The notes below the pieces were generated by a model that saw only the letters and a list, made by a program, of their open reading frames with translations, ran no database searches and was not told the origin of the DNA. This document shows, in pieces, positions 26,549-36,343 of a stretch of 64,000 nucleotides of DNA (within the stretch, counting starts at the first letter, position 1; every line of letters begins with the position of its first letter). The stretch comes from Vibrio coralliilyticus ATCC BAA-450. Lineage in GTDB: Bacteria; Pseudomonadota; Gammaproteobacteria; Enterobacterales; Vibrionaceae. Position numbers and translations under genes: made by a program. Location of the stretch: contig NZ_ACZN01000014.1 of NCBI RefSeq assembly GCF_000176135.1, forward strand, positions 310,001 through 374,000, read 5' to 3'.

Positions 26549-27520
26549 TTATAACTCGTCAAGTCCCGACATTAAGAAGCAGTTCACCAACGCTTTGTTC
26601 TCTTCGTAATACGAGAGAAAATACACCAATTCATCAATATCAATGGTGTGTGTATCCAGATCCACCACAAATCCAGCATGATGGGCATTGAAACTGCTGC
26701 CCACCCGCACAATGTAGTCATCGGCCGTCAGCAACGACGCCCGCGCTTTGACTCGAGTAAACAACGGTGCCAACGCCGTATTTTTCCAGCCTTTCGGCAT
26801 GCAATAGGGTTGGCTGCTGATGTTCACGTCGACCCCAACGTCCAGCGCATGCGGCTTAAGTAAGGGTTTAATGTGTTTATCTAGCACGGCCTTGAGCTTC
26901 AGTAAGGCCGCTTTACCTTGCAGCTCCGACTTGAGCGGAGAGGAGTGCTGTGACTTCAGGTGCTTCTGCCACACCTTCTTAAACAGCAGATCGATCGGCT
27001 GACTCATGAGTTCAAACACCGATGTCTCAAGCAGTGTTTGCTTAAACGGCTCCCCAAGGCCATGGTCACCCAGCACGCTGTCAATGCCGATCCGGATCGG
27101 CACATTGTCGACCCCAACCCCTCTCAACAGATCAGTCACCGTCGTGCCGAGACCGACGCCTATCCCCTTTAACGCCAAAAAAGACACGTTGTGAAGCATG
27201 GCTTCCGCCATTGGATGCAGCGCCGCTTTCTCGATTTTTTTGTCATGGCGGTTAAACCAGACTTTGATCGTTTGATGCCGCTCAGTGGTGTATATCGACT
27301 GACTTCTCAGTGAAATGGCGTGAAGCGCCTCAACAATCTTGGCCAAAGGTCCGGTCATCACAATGTCGGATACGGAGACATCGTAACGCGACATCTTGAT
27401 AAAACTCAACGGCACGGGTTGCTGAACCATTAAACCGGCGCGAGGGTGGGCATGGGCAGAATGGGCTTGGTAAAAGACTTTTCCTTCCGGGGACCATTTT
27501 TCTTTTAATAGATTTGGCAT
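26549..27520 (-). CDS. Hypothetical protein
   Basis: A 323-residue protein with no signal peptide and a weakly hydrophobic middle (LALKGIGVGLGTTVTDLLRGVGV). Codon use resembles the neighbours. It stands alone between the YdjM-like gene and 460 bases of non-coding DNA. No family recognised. Confidence 0.7.
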   Translation of the reverse strand: MPNLLKEKWSPEGKVFYQAHSAHAHPRAGLMVQQPVPLSFIKMSRYDVSVSDIVMTGPLAKIVEALHAISLRSQSIYTTERHQTIKVWFNRHDKKIEKAALHPMAEAMLHNVSFLALKGIGVGLGTTVTDLLRGVGVDNVPIRIGIDSVLGDHGLGEPFKQTLLETSVFELMSQPIDLLFKKVWQKHLKSQHSSPLKSELQGKAALLKLKAVLDKHIKPLLKPHALDVGVDVNISSQPYCMPKGWKNTALAPLFTRVKARASLLTADDYIVRVGSSFNAHHAGFVVDLDTHTIDIDELVYFLSYYEENKALVNCFLMSGLDEL

Positions 27521-27983
27521 GATGCTCTCAATTCAATTGGAAATACCGCACAACACCCATCAAGGCGACCACTTCGAGGCGCACCTTAACGCTCGGAAGA
27601 ACGCAGGATGAAAGACGTCATGAGCGTCGACCGACGCCGTGTGCGCGCAAACCCGTCAGTGTAGAGAGAAAATCCGGCGTAAAACAGGCAGAAGGGGACC
27701 CGTCTTTGTGCATGGTTTCTGGCTTGACTTGTCGATACGGCTGGCCTCATGCCATCCGCACCTCGCTATCAACCATCACCAACATGAATAAATAAGTATA
27801 AATATGAAGAGTTGTAGCAATTTTTTACATTATTTAAATACGGCATTTCATATACGATCTCGATCACAAAATTGTCGTCCTCTTCTGGGATGACGACACC
27901 CTGACCCACTCATGAGGAGACACCCGATGCCGATCTGCCTGACGACAACCGATAATCCTAAATCCGGAGTGCGACACTGAGCG
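27521..27983. other. Non-coding stretch
   Basis: About 460 bases between divergent genes, AT-rich near 27785-27850. It should hold both promoters. Minus-strand frames here lack start signals. Nothing else recognised. Confidence 0.4.
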
Positions 27984-28238
27984 ATGAATGAACGTATCCA
28001 CGAAGTCATACGCTGTGCCAAACTGCTTGAACTCAACACCACAGACGACAACGTCATCACTTGTATGGCGGCCGCTGTCATGTGCAAGGCGCATGAAAAC
28101 AACCTTGGCACCTTGCTTGCCTCCATCTTTATCAACCAGTCTTGGGGACTGATTCAGGCTCTGAGAACGACACAAGAATACCAAGCGTTACACATACAGA
28201 TTTCAGACGCGTTGCTGGACTCCTTAACCCAAGCGTAA
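27984..28238 (+). CDS. Small hypothetical protein
   Basis: An 84-residue, mostly helical protein (VITCMAAAVMCKAHENN...). The ribosome-binding site is poor (GAGCG). Another small gene follows 125 bp downstream. No family recognised. Confidence 0.5.
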   Translation: MNERIHEVIRCAKLLELNTTDDNVITCMAAAVMCKAHENNLGTLLASIFINQSWGLIQALRTTQEYQALHIQISDALLDSLTQA

Positions 28239-28363
28239 TGCCCACCTTGGAAGTGATGCAGTGAGCGCCACTGCCCTTGATGACATTGCGTCACTTCCCC
28301 CTAACCTACCCCGCTCATCTGAGGCGACGTCGCCGTGGAGGAGCCATGCCAGAAGGACACCCC

Positions 28364-28723
28364 ATGTATCACGATTTATTTTCAACGCTCGACAAACTGG
28401 GCGTCACCTACGACAAAGCCGAACTACAAGAGAAAATCGATAAGCTAGAGCGAGAAACGGTCGCCAAGACCCTGGTCCAGCAAGCGAAAGGCCTTAACCT
28501 GAGCTTGGAGACCAACCAAGCCAAAACGGTGATTGCAGCCTTAAGCCGCAATTATTCCACCGACCCAATCCAGGCAGCCGAAGCACTCACTCACTATCAT
28601 CATATGGATGAGGACAAGCAGCGACGCTATCGAGACGAGTTATATAGCCAGTTTCTCCGACAAACGCCGGAATTTGATACCATCATGCAGCTCAATGGTG
28701 ACTACGCGAAACGCTGGTTTTAA
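28364..28723 (+). CDS. Hypothetical helical protein
   Basis: A 119-residue charged, helical protein (KAELQEKIDKLERETVAKTL...). ATG at 28364 has AAGGA 6 bp upstream; the ATG at 28346 is too close to its GGAGGAG. It ends right at a strong terminator. No family recognised. Confidence 0.65.
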   Translation: MYHDLFSTLDKLGVTYDKAELQEKIDKLERETVAKTLVQQAKGLNLSLETNQAKTVIAALSRNYSTDPIQAAEALTHYHHMDEDKQRRYRDELYSQFLRQTPEFDTIMQLNGDYAKRWF

Positions 28724-28763
28724 CCACAAAAAAAGAGGCCAATCGGCCTCTTTTTTTGTGGTT
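28722..28763. terminator. Strong bidirectional terminator
   Basis: Perfect 19-bp arms (28722-28740 and 28745-28763) with a 4-base loop. A GAGGCC stem is flanked by A7 on one side and T7 on the other. It ends both the 28364 gene and the convergent SgrR-like gene. Confidence 0.92.
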
Positions 28764-28768
28764 TGACA

Positions 28769-30439
28769 TCAGCGAGCGTGGCTCACCCACAATTTGTAGA
28801 AATCACTGTACCCCGACGCATTCACCTGAATGCCCTTAATGTGCCGAGCGGCACTGACCGTTTCAATGCCATAAAACAACGGTACAATCGACCGTTGCTT
28901 ACGCAGCGTCGCCAAAGTGTCGAGCAACGACATCTGTATCGTCTCAGACGAGGCACTGCCGAGTCGCTGATGCACCGCAGCAACATGCTGAGACAGACGC
29001 GTATCGTCCCACGCAAACCTCAGCCCTGAGGCGGTCAACAGCCATTCATAGACCCCATAATGGTACGGGGATTCAAATACCTCTTCCAAAAACAGAAAAT
29101 CTGCCCGGTCACTCACCGACTCCGGGCTGCTGACGTCGGTCAACTCAATCGTCTTGACCGTAAGCCCAGCCTGCGTCAGCACCTCACACAACCAGCGACA
29201 TGTCGCCGACAGATACGGCAACGTCCATTTTGGGTGGGCCAACGTGAACGTCCCTGAAAGCGACGGGCATGGGGCTGAGTGCGCTGACAATCGTTCAGCG
29301 CCCGGTAACCTCATGGGATTCATCGGCCATTCAGCCAAACGTTGGCGTTCAGCCTCGATATACGTCAGCAATGCTTCCCACTCCTCGCCCGACAAACGAT
29401 CATGACAACGTTCGTGTACGGTCAGGTAAGACATGGATTGAAGCTGATGGATTTCACAGTCCGAATCGACGATGTTATAACTCATGCCTTCCGTCAAAAT
29501 ATCGCCATCGTGGCGCAGCACGACCGATTCCACCAACGCGCTCTTGCCAAAATAACTCAAATGTTTGGATAACTGCAGACCAGAACGGTCCCAGTGGTGA
29601 ATGAAAAACGGCCCTGTCCCGATGGGTGCCACACGCCTTGGACCAAACTCCATCACATCTCGGCACGTGATGGCAGCACTCGGTGTACACAACGTATACA
29701 AAAATAACGGGTTGTTTGTGGCTAACCCCAACTCAATACAAAAGGGCTCTGGCCCCGCTTCAATATACCGGATGTCTGAATACAAGTGACGCACTGGGCC
29801 ACACACGGTTTTCAGCTGACGCAAACTGTAGATGACATCTTCGACCGTCAACAATTGACCATCGTGGCGATAGACATCCGGTCTGAGCCACATGGTGAGC
29901 TTGCCCCCTTCAAAGCGATAGTCTCTTAATAGATGAGTACGCAGTTGACCCTGGGCATCGATTTTAAACAAGGTGTCGTAGACACTGCGGATGATTTGCA
30001 GCTCCGATTGACGAAATGTGGTCCTTGGACACAGTTGGTCGACCCAAGGGTATTGAGTGATCAAGATCTTGTCTTCCGATTGATACTGCATCGACGCCAC
30101 TTCCATGGCTTGGGCCAAGGCTTTAACGGCCACATCCCGATACTGAGCAATCAGCTTTGAAATCAGCTCGAACCGCTCGTCCTTTAATTCATCAAAAATG
30201 GTCTGATACACGGCGTCGTACAAGGAGACACGGATCTTGAGTGTGCTGCATTGACCTCGCCCAACGGCAGGTTGCCACACGATCCAGTCACATTCGACGA
30301 GGCGATTCACGATCAGCGCCACGTTACGGCGTGACGTCGCCAGTACCGTTTCTAAGTCTTCCACTCGGACTTGATAGGTTTGATGACAATCATACGTTTT
30401 TAATAGTTGGTCTAGTCGTCGGATTGTACCTTCCGCCAT
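28769..30439 (-). CDS. SgrR-like transcriptional regulator with solute-binding domain
   Basis: About 556 residues. The N-terminal winged helix (LDQLLKTY...LETVLATSRRNVALIVNRL) is followed by a cytoplasmic copy of a periplasmic binding-protein fold of the peptide type (RQSELQIIRSVYDTLFKIDAQGQL, VEDVIYSLRQLKT). This is the SgrR layout; SgrR senses sugar-phosphate stress in enterics and drives sgrS. No SgrS-like RNA or sugar transporter gene is seen adjacent, so the ligand is unknown. ATG at 30439 has a purine-rich GAGAGGGG site. Confidence 0.85.
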   Translation of the reverse strand: MAEGTIRRLDQLLKTYDCHQTYQVRVEDLETVLATSRRNVALIVNRLVECDWIVWQPAVGRGQCSTLKIRVSLYDAVYQTIFDELKDERFELISKLIAQYRDVAVKALAQAMEVASMQYQSEDKILITQYPWVDQLCPRTTFRQSELQIIRSVYDTLFKIDAQGQLRTHLLRDYRFEGGKLTMWLRPDVYRHDGQLLTVEDVIYSLRQLKTVCGPVRHLYSDIRYIEAGPEPFCIELGLATNNPLFLYTLCTPSAAITCRDVMEFGPRRVAPIGTGPFFIHHWDRSGLQLSKHLSYFGKSALVESVVLRHDGDILTEGMSYNIVDSDCEIHQLQSMSYLTVHERCHDRLSGEEWEALLTYIEAERQRLAEWPMNPMRLPGAERLSAHSAPCPSLSGTFTLAHPKWTLPYLSATCRWLCEVLTQAGLTVKTIELTDVSSPESVSDRADFLFLEEVFESPYHYGVYEWLLTASGLRFAWDDTRLSQHVAAVHQRLGSASSETIQMSLLDTLATLRKQRSIVPLFYGIETVSAARHIKGIQVNASGYSDFYKLWVSHAR

Positions 30440-31962
30440 AACCCCTCTCTCTACTTTCAAGACAGCATGATCCCTTTGCCGAAAGTGTCGCTGCGTCCTT
30501 GTTCACCAATGAGTTGGGCCTACTGCATTGAGTATAGCCTGCGCTCTTCACCTCCAGGGTGTCCGGTTGCGGTGTGCCCATAAGCAGGCAAATGCGCCCG
30601 CTCTCAATCGATTCACGGCCTCGGTGTATCGGGGCCATGAGATGCTCTTGGTCGCGTCATCACAACGCGATCGCAAGGCGTTGTCACCTGAATGGTGAAA
30701 ATCATTATTTTCGGGGTGTGAAATAATAGTGAGATATTAAATTACATCCACTCCGACCAGTGTTAAAAATAAAACAAAAAGAAAACATGAAATAAAATTT
30801 TAAAATTTTGCATGCTTTCTATTTTTCTTCATAAAATAAGATCATATTTGCAAAAACTTTGTCCTATTTTACGAAGAGAAATAAGACAATCAGCGCTTAT
30901 CCGGCCCTTTAAACTGCTGGAAAAATAAAGATAATCAAGGCGACAACCTCTTTTAATCTCACTGTCTTTAACAAGGATAAAATTGTAATTAACACGTTAA
31001 ATAACAATAAGTAATAGATGATAACCTCATGTAATCGAATGACTCAAATCCGTATTATGGTCATCGAAACGTATCGACCCTACCCCTTATTAGGTAGTGT
31101 TTTAGGCCTAATTATTGGGAATAATATTGACTCGGCACAGGTCTACCCATGAACACGACCAGGAAAGTATAAAAACCAACGCTAAATAGTCTTTTTTCTC
31201 TTATTGAAGCGCTACTCTTGATTATTTGATGGCATTATCAAAAATGAGACGAATAAACCATGCATATTTTCATCGCTCGACTTCCTATATCATGTTTCAG
31301 CCCCCTGTTCGCCCACTAGGCAACCGGTTTCATCGCTTGACACTCAACGAGATCACTCTCTATACATGCAGATAAAATACAAGAAGACAGTGTCATCCCA
31401 TCAAAAATGACCGCTAAAGATGCCACTAGAAATAAAAATATAATCAAACAGTAAGCAATAAATAGGGCCGTATAAGGAGTGGCCCAATGATTTTATTTTT
31501 GAACTAATATCACAAATAGGCACCAACTCTATTATTTTTACACCATGCCGTAAATTATGACATCACGCGATACTAGGATAATCCAATAAATGAGAATAAG
31601 AGTTAAAACCCATCAAAACACTTATTAAGATATTGTTTTTTATAATTATTTTATTTTCTCATTTTTACAACATCGGATGAATCATATTTAAAACACATTT
31701 TTAAGGTGACGGATCAGAATAAAAAATAATCACTATTTTTGTAATTAAGGTCACAGAGTGAGCGATATTGCATTTATTTTATAAATTCTATTTCGCACTA
31801 TCCGAAATGATAGTGTTTTTCATCGTCGTTCATGGCAATCACTATTTTCATCCGGTAAACACGCAAAGTTTATCGATATATTTAACTCGGCTTAATGTTC
31901 AATAAAGCTTAATTAGACATTCTTAATAAACGTTTGAATGTGCTTTTTGATAGGAAGACATA
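30440..31962. other. Long AT-rich non-coding region upstream of the leukocidin gene
   Basis: About 1.5 kb without a convincing gene, far more AT-rich than its flanks, with many A/T runs (30760-31060, 31430-31760). It ends at the toxin gene's start. Such regions upstream of acquired virulence genes are usual H-NS targets. The stretch 31061-31330 is less AT-rich. No repeats, att sites or IS ends are recognised. Confidence 0.6.
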
Positions 31963-32871
31963 ATGAAAAGAAAAATCGCTTTCCTCAGCACGCTGACGCT
32001 GGCCATCGCTGCCTCCATGGCCCCAGCTCAAGCCGCTGATACGCTCAAAGCCTACACCTCGTCTTTGTACCAACTCGACGACAGTGACGCACGCAACAAA
32101 AAAATTCGACTGATCTATTCGCTTGAAAACGTCTGGAATCAATCGTCCATCCCTCAGCAACACAAAGAAGCTCGGCTGATCTTAAAAGGTGGCTCGGGAT
32201 TTGACATGACCCATGTCCCCAATAAGACCCAAACCTACGGCTTCGCCACAGGGGGCGACTTCCGCTACACCGTCCCCACCGCGTTTAAGTTGGCGTTGAG
32301 TTACGCCAGCGGCTCGCCGCTTCGCCATATCAATCATGCCCCTGAAAACACTATCGCCAGCGCCTCGGTCAGCGAATCGTTGGAATACAATTTAGGCGTG
32401 ACTGGCTCAAGCTCACCGTCCATTAACGCGGGGGTATCATGGAGTAATCGTGTCACCTACGATCAACCCGAGTTTCAAACGGTCGCGGATTTTGATCAAA
32501 ACAATGAAAGCGTCACGTGGATGATAGAGAACCAAACCATCCGACATAACTCCCCCGCCAAAGACTGGCTACTCTATCGTTGGACCAATTGTGGCAACAA
32601 CCTGATCGACTACAACGAACTCCCCGTCGTGATGCGATCTGACTTTAAGCCGCAAGTCGGGGCCGTCTACAGCAAACGCAACATCGACGACGGCCAAAAT
32701 ACCACCGACATCAAGCTCACGGCGGCCTGGCGTAAAACGGACTACTACTTCGGTAAAGATTGGTGTACGTACTACACCAACTTTACGTGGAAGAACCAAC
32801 GTGACCGTCACAGTTGGACGCAAGCAGACCGCACCGTAACCATTGCATGGAATGATGCCCTGTATCATTGA
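31963..32871 (+). CDS. Leukocidin/alpha-hemolysin-family pore-forming toxin
   Basis: A 302-residue protein with a Sec signal peptide (MKRKIAFLSTLTLA...PAQAA), leaving about 277 residues, the size of staphylococcal alpha-hemolysin. Family resemblance runs along the chain: SVSESLEYNLG (strand before the stem), VTYDQPEFQTVAD and VTWMIENQ (after the stem), ELPVVMRSDFKPQVGAVYSK (rim/cap) and a C-terminal strand RTVTIAW. These proteins form oligomeric beta-barrel pores in host membranes, like the cytolysin domain of V. cholerae cytolysin, but there is no pro-domain or lectin domain here. Single copy, so probably homo-oligomeric. Secretion route not seen nearby. Confidence 0.82.
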   Translation: MKRKIAFLSTLTLAIAASMAPAQAADTLKAYTSSLYQLDDSDARNKKIRLIYSLENVWNQSSIPQQHKEARLILKGGSGFDMTHVPNKTQTYGFATGGDFRYTVPTAFKLALSYASGSPLRHINHAPENTIASASVSESLEYNLGVTGSSSPSINAGVSWSNRVTYDQPEFQTVADFDQNNESVTWMIENQTIRHNSPAKDWLLYRWTNCGNNLIDYNELPVVMRSDFKPQVGAVYSKRNIDDGQNTTDIKLTAAWRKTDYYFGKDWCTYYTNFTWKNQRDRHSWTQADRTVTIAWNDALYH

Positions 32872-32878
32872 TCTGACT

Positions 32879-32906
32879 GCTCGTACCGGGGCCACCCGGT
32901 ACGAGC
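32879..32906 (+). promoter_or_regulatory. Perfect hairpin between toxin and partner gene
   Basis: Arms 32879-32890 and 32895-32906 are perfectly complementary (12 bp, mostly GC) around a GCCA loop, 8 bp after the toxin stop. There is no T-run, so it is likely an mRNA-stabilising or partial-termination element that favours toxin over the partner protein. Confidence 0.65.
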
Positions 32907-32928
32907 CTAACTCCTTTAGGTGCCCACT

Positions 32929-33594
32929 ATGCTTAACCTACGCCAAACCCTTTCTCTGCTCGGCCTGTCGGCGCTGATCACTGCTGCGATGATACTGTGG
33001 CGCCCCCTAACCTCCCCGCCGCCCTCTCCCGCGATCTCACTCGAGGTGGCTCAATATGAGATGGTCTCGCGCTCTGACACGACAGCGGCGCATGCACTGC
33101 CTATTCCACCGGCAGAGCCTATGAGTGCAGCCCCAACCGCTCAGATCAGCCAAGCGGCTACCTCTGAGCCCGAGACTTGGATCTCGCCTCCCCTCAATGA
33201 GCTGAGCAACTCGCTCTATGACTTTATTGAAAACGAAGACATTCGATACGTCAGTACAGAAGATGTGCCATTCGACGACAGTCAGCGACAAGCGATCCTT
33301 GAATTGGCGCAAAGTGGGCAGGTGTTGATGTTTGACAACAGCGACTCGACCTACCTCGACAGCTATGGACTGACTGAAAGCCAAGTGGTGTCGGAGTTTT
33401 TCGGTACCGCAGCGGCGGGGGATGTGATCCTCGCCACTGGAGTGGCACACCCTCAGGGTGGCATCCACTATCTGGTGTTACCACTCGAGCAAGGCGACAC
33501 TGAAGACACACAGTGGCTGAATGACATCCAGCGTGCCGTGACGCTGCTCAAAGCGCAACAGCAGGAGATCACCACCCCGTCGCTCGATGGTTAG
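32929..33594 (+). CDS. Membrane-anchored partner protein of the leukocidin
   Basis: 221 residues: an N-terminal hydrophobic anchor (LLGLSALITAAMILW), a Pro/Ala-rich linker (about residues 27-85) and a folded C-terminal part (LSNSLYDFIENEDIRYVSTEDV...). There is no cleavage site after the anchor, so it probably stays in the inner membrane facing the periplasm. AGG lies upstream of the ATG at 32929. It follows the toxin gene by 57 bp and is probably co-transcribed; it might protect the producer or assist secretion. No family recognised. Confidence 0.65.
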   Translation: MLNLRQTLSLLGLSALITAAMILWRPLTSPPPSPAISLEVAQYEMVSRSDTTAAHALPIPPAEPMSAAPTAQISQAATSEPETWISPPLNELSNSLYDFIENEDIRYVSTEDVPFDDSQRQAILELAQSGQVLMFDNSDSTYLDSYGLTESQVVSEFFGTAAAGDVILATGVAHPQGGIHYLVLPLEQGDTEDTQWLNDIQRAVTLLKAQQQEITTPSLDG

Positions 33595-33657
33595 CAGTCC
33601 CTCCCCCTTGCGCTCCTTGCTGGGCAGAGGGGGTCCATTGAAGATTTGGAGGACCAC

Positions 33658-33807
33658 ATGCTAATCATCCCGTCCATTAATCGAGAATCAATGGTTAGCT
33701 GCGCATACGTCGCCCACAATGGATCCGATCGCGTACGTTTCGTGCCCACTCCTTCGACGACTCCGTTATTGATAGAGTACGAAAGCATGATCAAGGGCAG
33801 TCAGTGA
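33658..33807 (+). CDS. Possible 49-residue small protein
   Basis: A short frame with an excellent Shine-Dalgarno sequence (GGAGG at 33648-33652, 5 bp before ATG). The start reads MLIIPSINRESMV. It lies 63 bp after the partner gene. It could be a genuine small protein of the toxin locus or the 5' end of a broken gene; the following 680 bases hold no continuation that I recognise. Confidence 0.35.
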   Translation: MLIIPSINRESMVSCAYVAHNGSDRVRFVPTPSTTPLLIEYESMIKGSQ

Positions 33808-34492
33808 CCGAACGGCGAGAAGGCTCATAGGAACACTTGCGCCACGGATGATGTCGAGCAAGCATTGGCGTTGTTTCACTGCCGTTTTCGTTTCGCTAAC
33901 CTATTTAACATCGCCATGCATCGCCAGAGATTAGACACCTTTACCCAACCATATGGGGGGATTGGCGGTCACCACGCCTTCCTGATGCCAATGTATCGAG
34001 GTAACCTTTGCTGTAACTTATCTCAACAGTAATCATCGCTAGAGCCAAGAGCCCACCTCATGCCTTGCGCTGTCCACTCTATTTTCTCGGCGTCCACGAC
34101 GATGGTTTGGCCCAAACAGTAAGATGTTTCGCCTCAGACAGTCCATCCTGACTAAGAGCGGTTGGCATCACAACCGTTTCTCACGGTGCCAGCCTTACAG
34201 TTTTGATGCTCTAGACGATCGATGATGCGTGATTTTGTTGCACTGGGGTAAACAACCTGAAGCCTGTAAAACCATATAATCACCAACATTTCGTTCGCTA
34301 TGGTAGGGAATAAGCCGAGGATCGGGTTTGCTTCATAATGAGCAAACTCGGCAACCTATAAGGCAAGCGGCAGTGACCGCCATCTCGTGTGTTTGCCACC
34401 CACACCATACTTCTTCACTTTCCCGTCACCTTTGCAATCAAGTTCGAACTAAGTGACATAGAAAAAGCTGACAGTTACCCACTTTTCTACCC
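33808..34492. other. Non-coding stretch, possibly decayed DNA
   Basis: About 690 bases with no supported gene. Local inverted words such as GTTTGCT/AGCAAAC (about 34328-34350) occur, but no IS ends or transposase fragments were recognised. It lies between the leukocidin locus and a type VI effector remnant, which suggests a mobile or rearranged junction. Confidence 0.4.
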
Positions 34493-35428
34493 TTAAAATG
34501 TCTGCTCAGCATAAATCTCTGGCAGTTGATGTTCACGTTCTAGGATGGCCTCTAGCCTTTTTTCAAAGTTTTTAGGCTTGTTGTCCTGAAATAAATAGGT
34601 TTTTGGCTGAGCACGCTGAAACTGCTCTTCTGTAATTACCGCCTGCTTGCCTTGATCCATAAATGCGAATAATTGTGCCATCAGAAAAGTGTTATCATCT
34701 TCACTGTTCATATGTGCTTTGCCTGTGGGCTGAAGCCCATATAGCGCAGGCCAATAGCCACTTTCATGCTTTTTACTTTCACCATAGAGAAAGAGTGTGA
34801 GACCGATTTTGTCTTCACGAAAACCTAAGTTTTCAAATCGACACGCGGCCATTTTGCCAAACCGCCATGTGTAAACAATCCTACGTTGTCGATCAAAATA
34901 GATTTCAGCTAGACGGGGAAAGCGGATGAGTAGTAAAGTAAACAAGACGGTGATAATGGCGACTACACTCACAATCGTTAGCGTCTGTATCAAATGCTTT
35001 TTATCACTCTTGTCTCCGTACATCATTATGGCTTTGATGTAACTTGGCCACTGAACTTTACCGTTTGTACCCAGCATTGTTGAGTGAAGTTTATATTCGT
35101 TCGGTCCAGCACTTCGACCTCCAGCATCAATGATTTCCATTCGATGTAGAGCATAGTTAGTCTCTATCTCACCAGGCTTAATGTCGTTGTAAAGCCAGAA
35201 TGAGCATAACCATAAACCTATAACCCAGGGTAAAAAATACACAGAGCGTATATTGTGTGATGCATTTCGAATGGAGAGGACGTTGTCATTGACTGACATT
35301 ATAGGTTCTCCTGGGTCTGGATAAGCATCCAACTCTATTGTGCTTTCAAATTGCTCGCGCCAATTAACCAATCGCTGAGCATGACGTCTTTTCCACCAAG
35401 GGCTCTTGGAATCTGTTCTTTGCATCAT
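34493..35428 (-). CDS. DUF6708-like membrane protein next to type VI effector remnant
   Basis: A 311-residue protein with two hydrophobic segments (VYFLPWVIGLWLCSFWLY, about residue 65; LIQTLTIVSVVAIITVLFTLLL, about residue 150) followed by IYFDRQRRIVYTWRF, a pattern of DUF6708 proteins found next to type VI secretion effectors. It is AT-richer than the backbone. It follows the effector fragment by 6 bp. It may be an immunity or accessory protein; the domain name is from memory of the family pattern. Confidence 0.55.
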   Translation of the reverse strand: MMQRTDSKSPWWKRRHAQRLVNWREQFESTIELDAYPDPGEPIMSVNDNVLSIRNASHNIRSVYFLPWVIGLWLCSFWLYNDIKPGEIETNYALHRMEIIDAGGRSAGPNEYKLHSTMLGTNGKVQWPSYIKAIMMYGDKSDKKHLIQTLTIVSVVAIITVLFTLLLIRFPRLAEIYFDRQRRIVYTWRFGKMAACRFENLGFREDKIGLTLFLYGESKKHESGYWPALYGLQPTGKAHMNSEDDNTFLMAQLFAFMDQGKQAVITEEQFQRAQPKTYLFQDNKPKNFEKRLEAILEREHQLPEIYAEQTF

Positions 35429-35434
35429 AAGTCC

Positions 35435-36343
35435 TTATAAATCGCCCATAGGCTCATCATTTCTCATACCAATATAGGTTTTTTTGATTTTTCCATCGGA
35501 GGTTAACATACGTTTTGGCACTACCACATCTGGCGTGGGTTGATAGCACCAGTGTAATTCTGAATCTTCGTCCAGTTCGACTTCAACGCTTAGGTGCAAA
35601 GCCCCATTTTTAAAGTCCAGATTTGCAGTATCGCTTAACGCAGCTTCTAGAGCTTTTGTGAACACTTTAGTTTCAGACTCATCAAGAGTCGAAACTTCTT
35701 TTATATTTTGAATAGATTGCAGCATATCTAGCTTGGTTTTCTGAATTGATCCCGCGAGCTCAGATACTTTCCAGACAAAATTTGGCAAGACAAACTTGTA
35801 GGTACGTGTCTCTTTTTTGCTAAAAAAATCACCAGTGTTTGAAATTGAGACTGAAGGTTGCATGAGGAAGTTCATAAACTCCTGCACTTCAATTTCTAAG
35901 GCTTTTTGATACAGTGGATCGTCTACAGTAAGCTTTGCCAGTTTTAGTCGTTTTTCGATGTCGGATTTATTCGATTTAGTAAAATACCAAAACGAATAAT
36001 CATCGCTTTTTCCCCAAAAGCATCGGAATAGCAAGTTCTCAAAAGCCCCTTTACCGTAAATCCATGATAATACACCGCCTGCAACAATGAGCACGAACGC
36101 GGCAATTCCCCACGTTAGAGCAATCGCTACACCTGTAATTGCGTAGTATACCGCGCCATAAGCAAAGATAGCCGACCCTAACCCAATCGAGATATTACCC
36201 GCTAAGGAGCCCGTATTCCCGCTCTTCCAGTCATCATAGCCATCGCCAATCGCTACAAATACCATCGCCACGTTCGAGACCGCAATAATACGGCTAAAAA
36301 TGATTATGCTTAATGTTCGAGCAGGGTTCTTAAAAGCAATAAT
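35435..36343 (-). pseudogene. C-terminal fragment of a VasX/BTH_I2691-like type VI effector
   Basis: The frame is open from a stop at 36344-36346, and its translation is coherent before the first GTG (36271), so no proper start exists. It encodes about 300 residues. The front is strongly hydrophobic (IFSRIIAVSNVAMVFVAIGD, then several Gly/Ala-rich membrane segments), followed by a soluble tail rich in acidic residues. This resembles the C-terminal end of VasX-type membrane-active type VI effectors, which are normally over 900 residues. The N-terminal MIX/PH parts are missing and no vgrG, hcp or tap gene is present, so it is an orphan remnant. GC is clearly lower than the backbone. Confidence 0.55.

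Noticed and set aside
33591..33794. A minus-strand 67-codon frame after the leukocidin partner gene
   Set aside because: It lacks a start signal and lies antisense to a plus-strand small frame that has a strong ribosome-binding site.
34493..36343. A full type VI secretion cluster
   Set aside because: Only a truncated effector end and one DUF6708-like gene are present; there is no hcp, vgrG, tap, tss gene or PAAR protein in the window.
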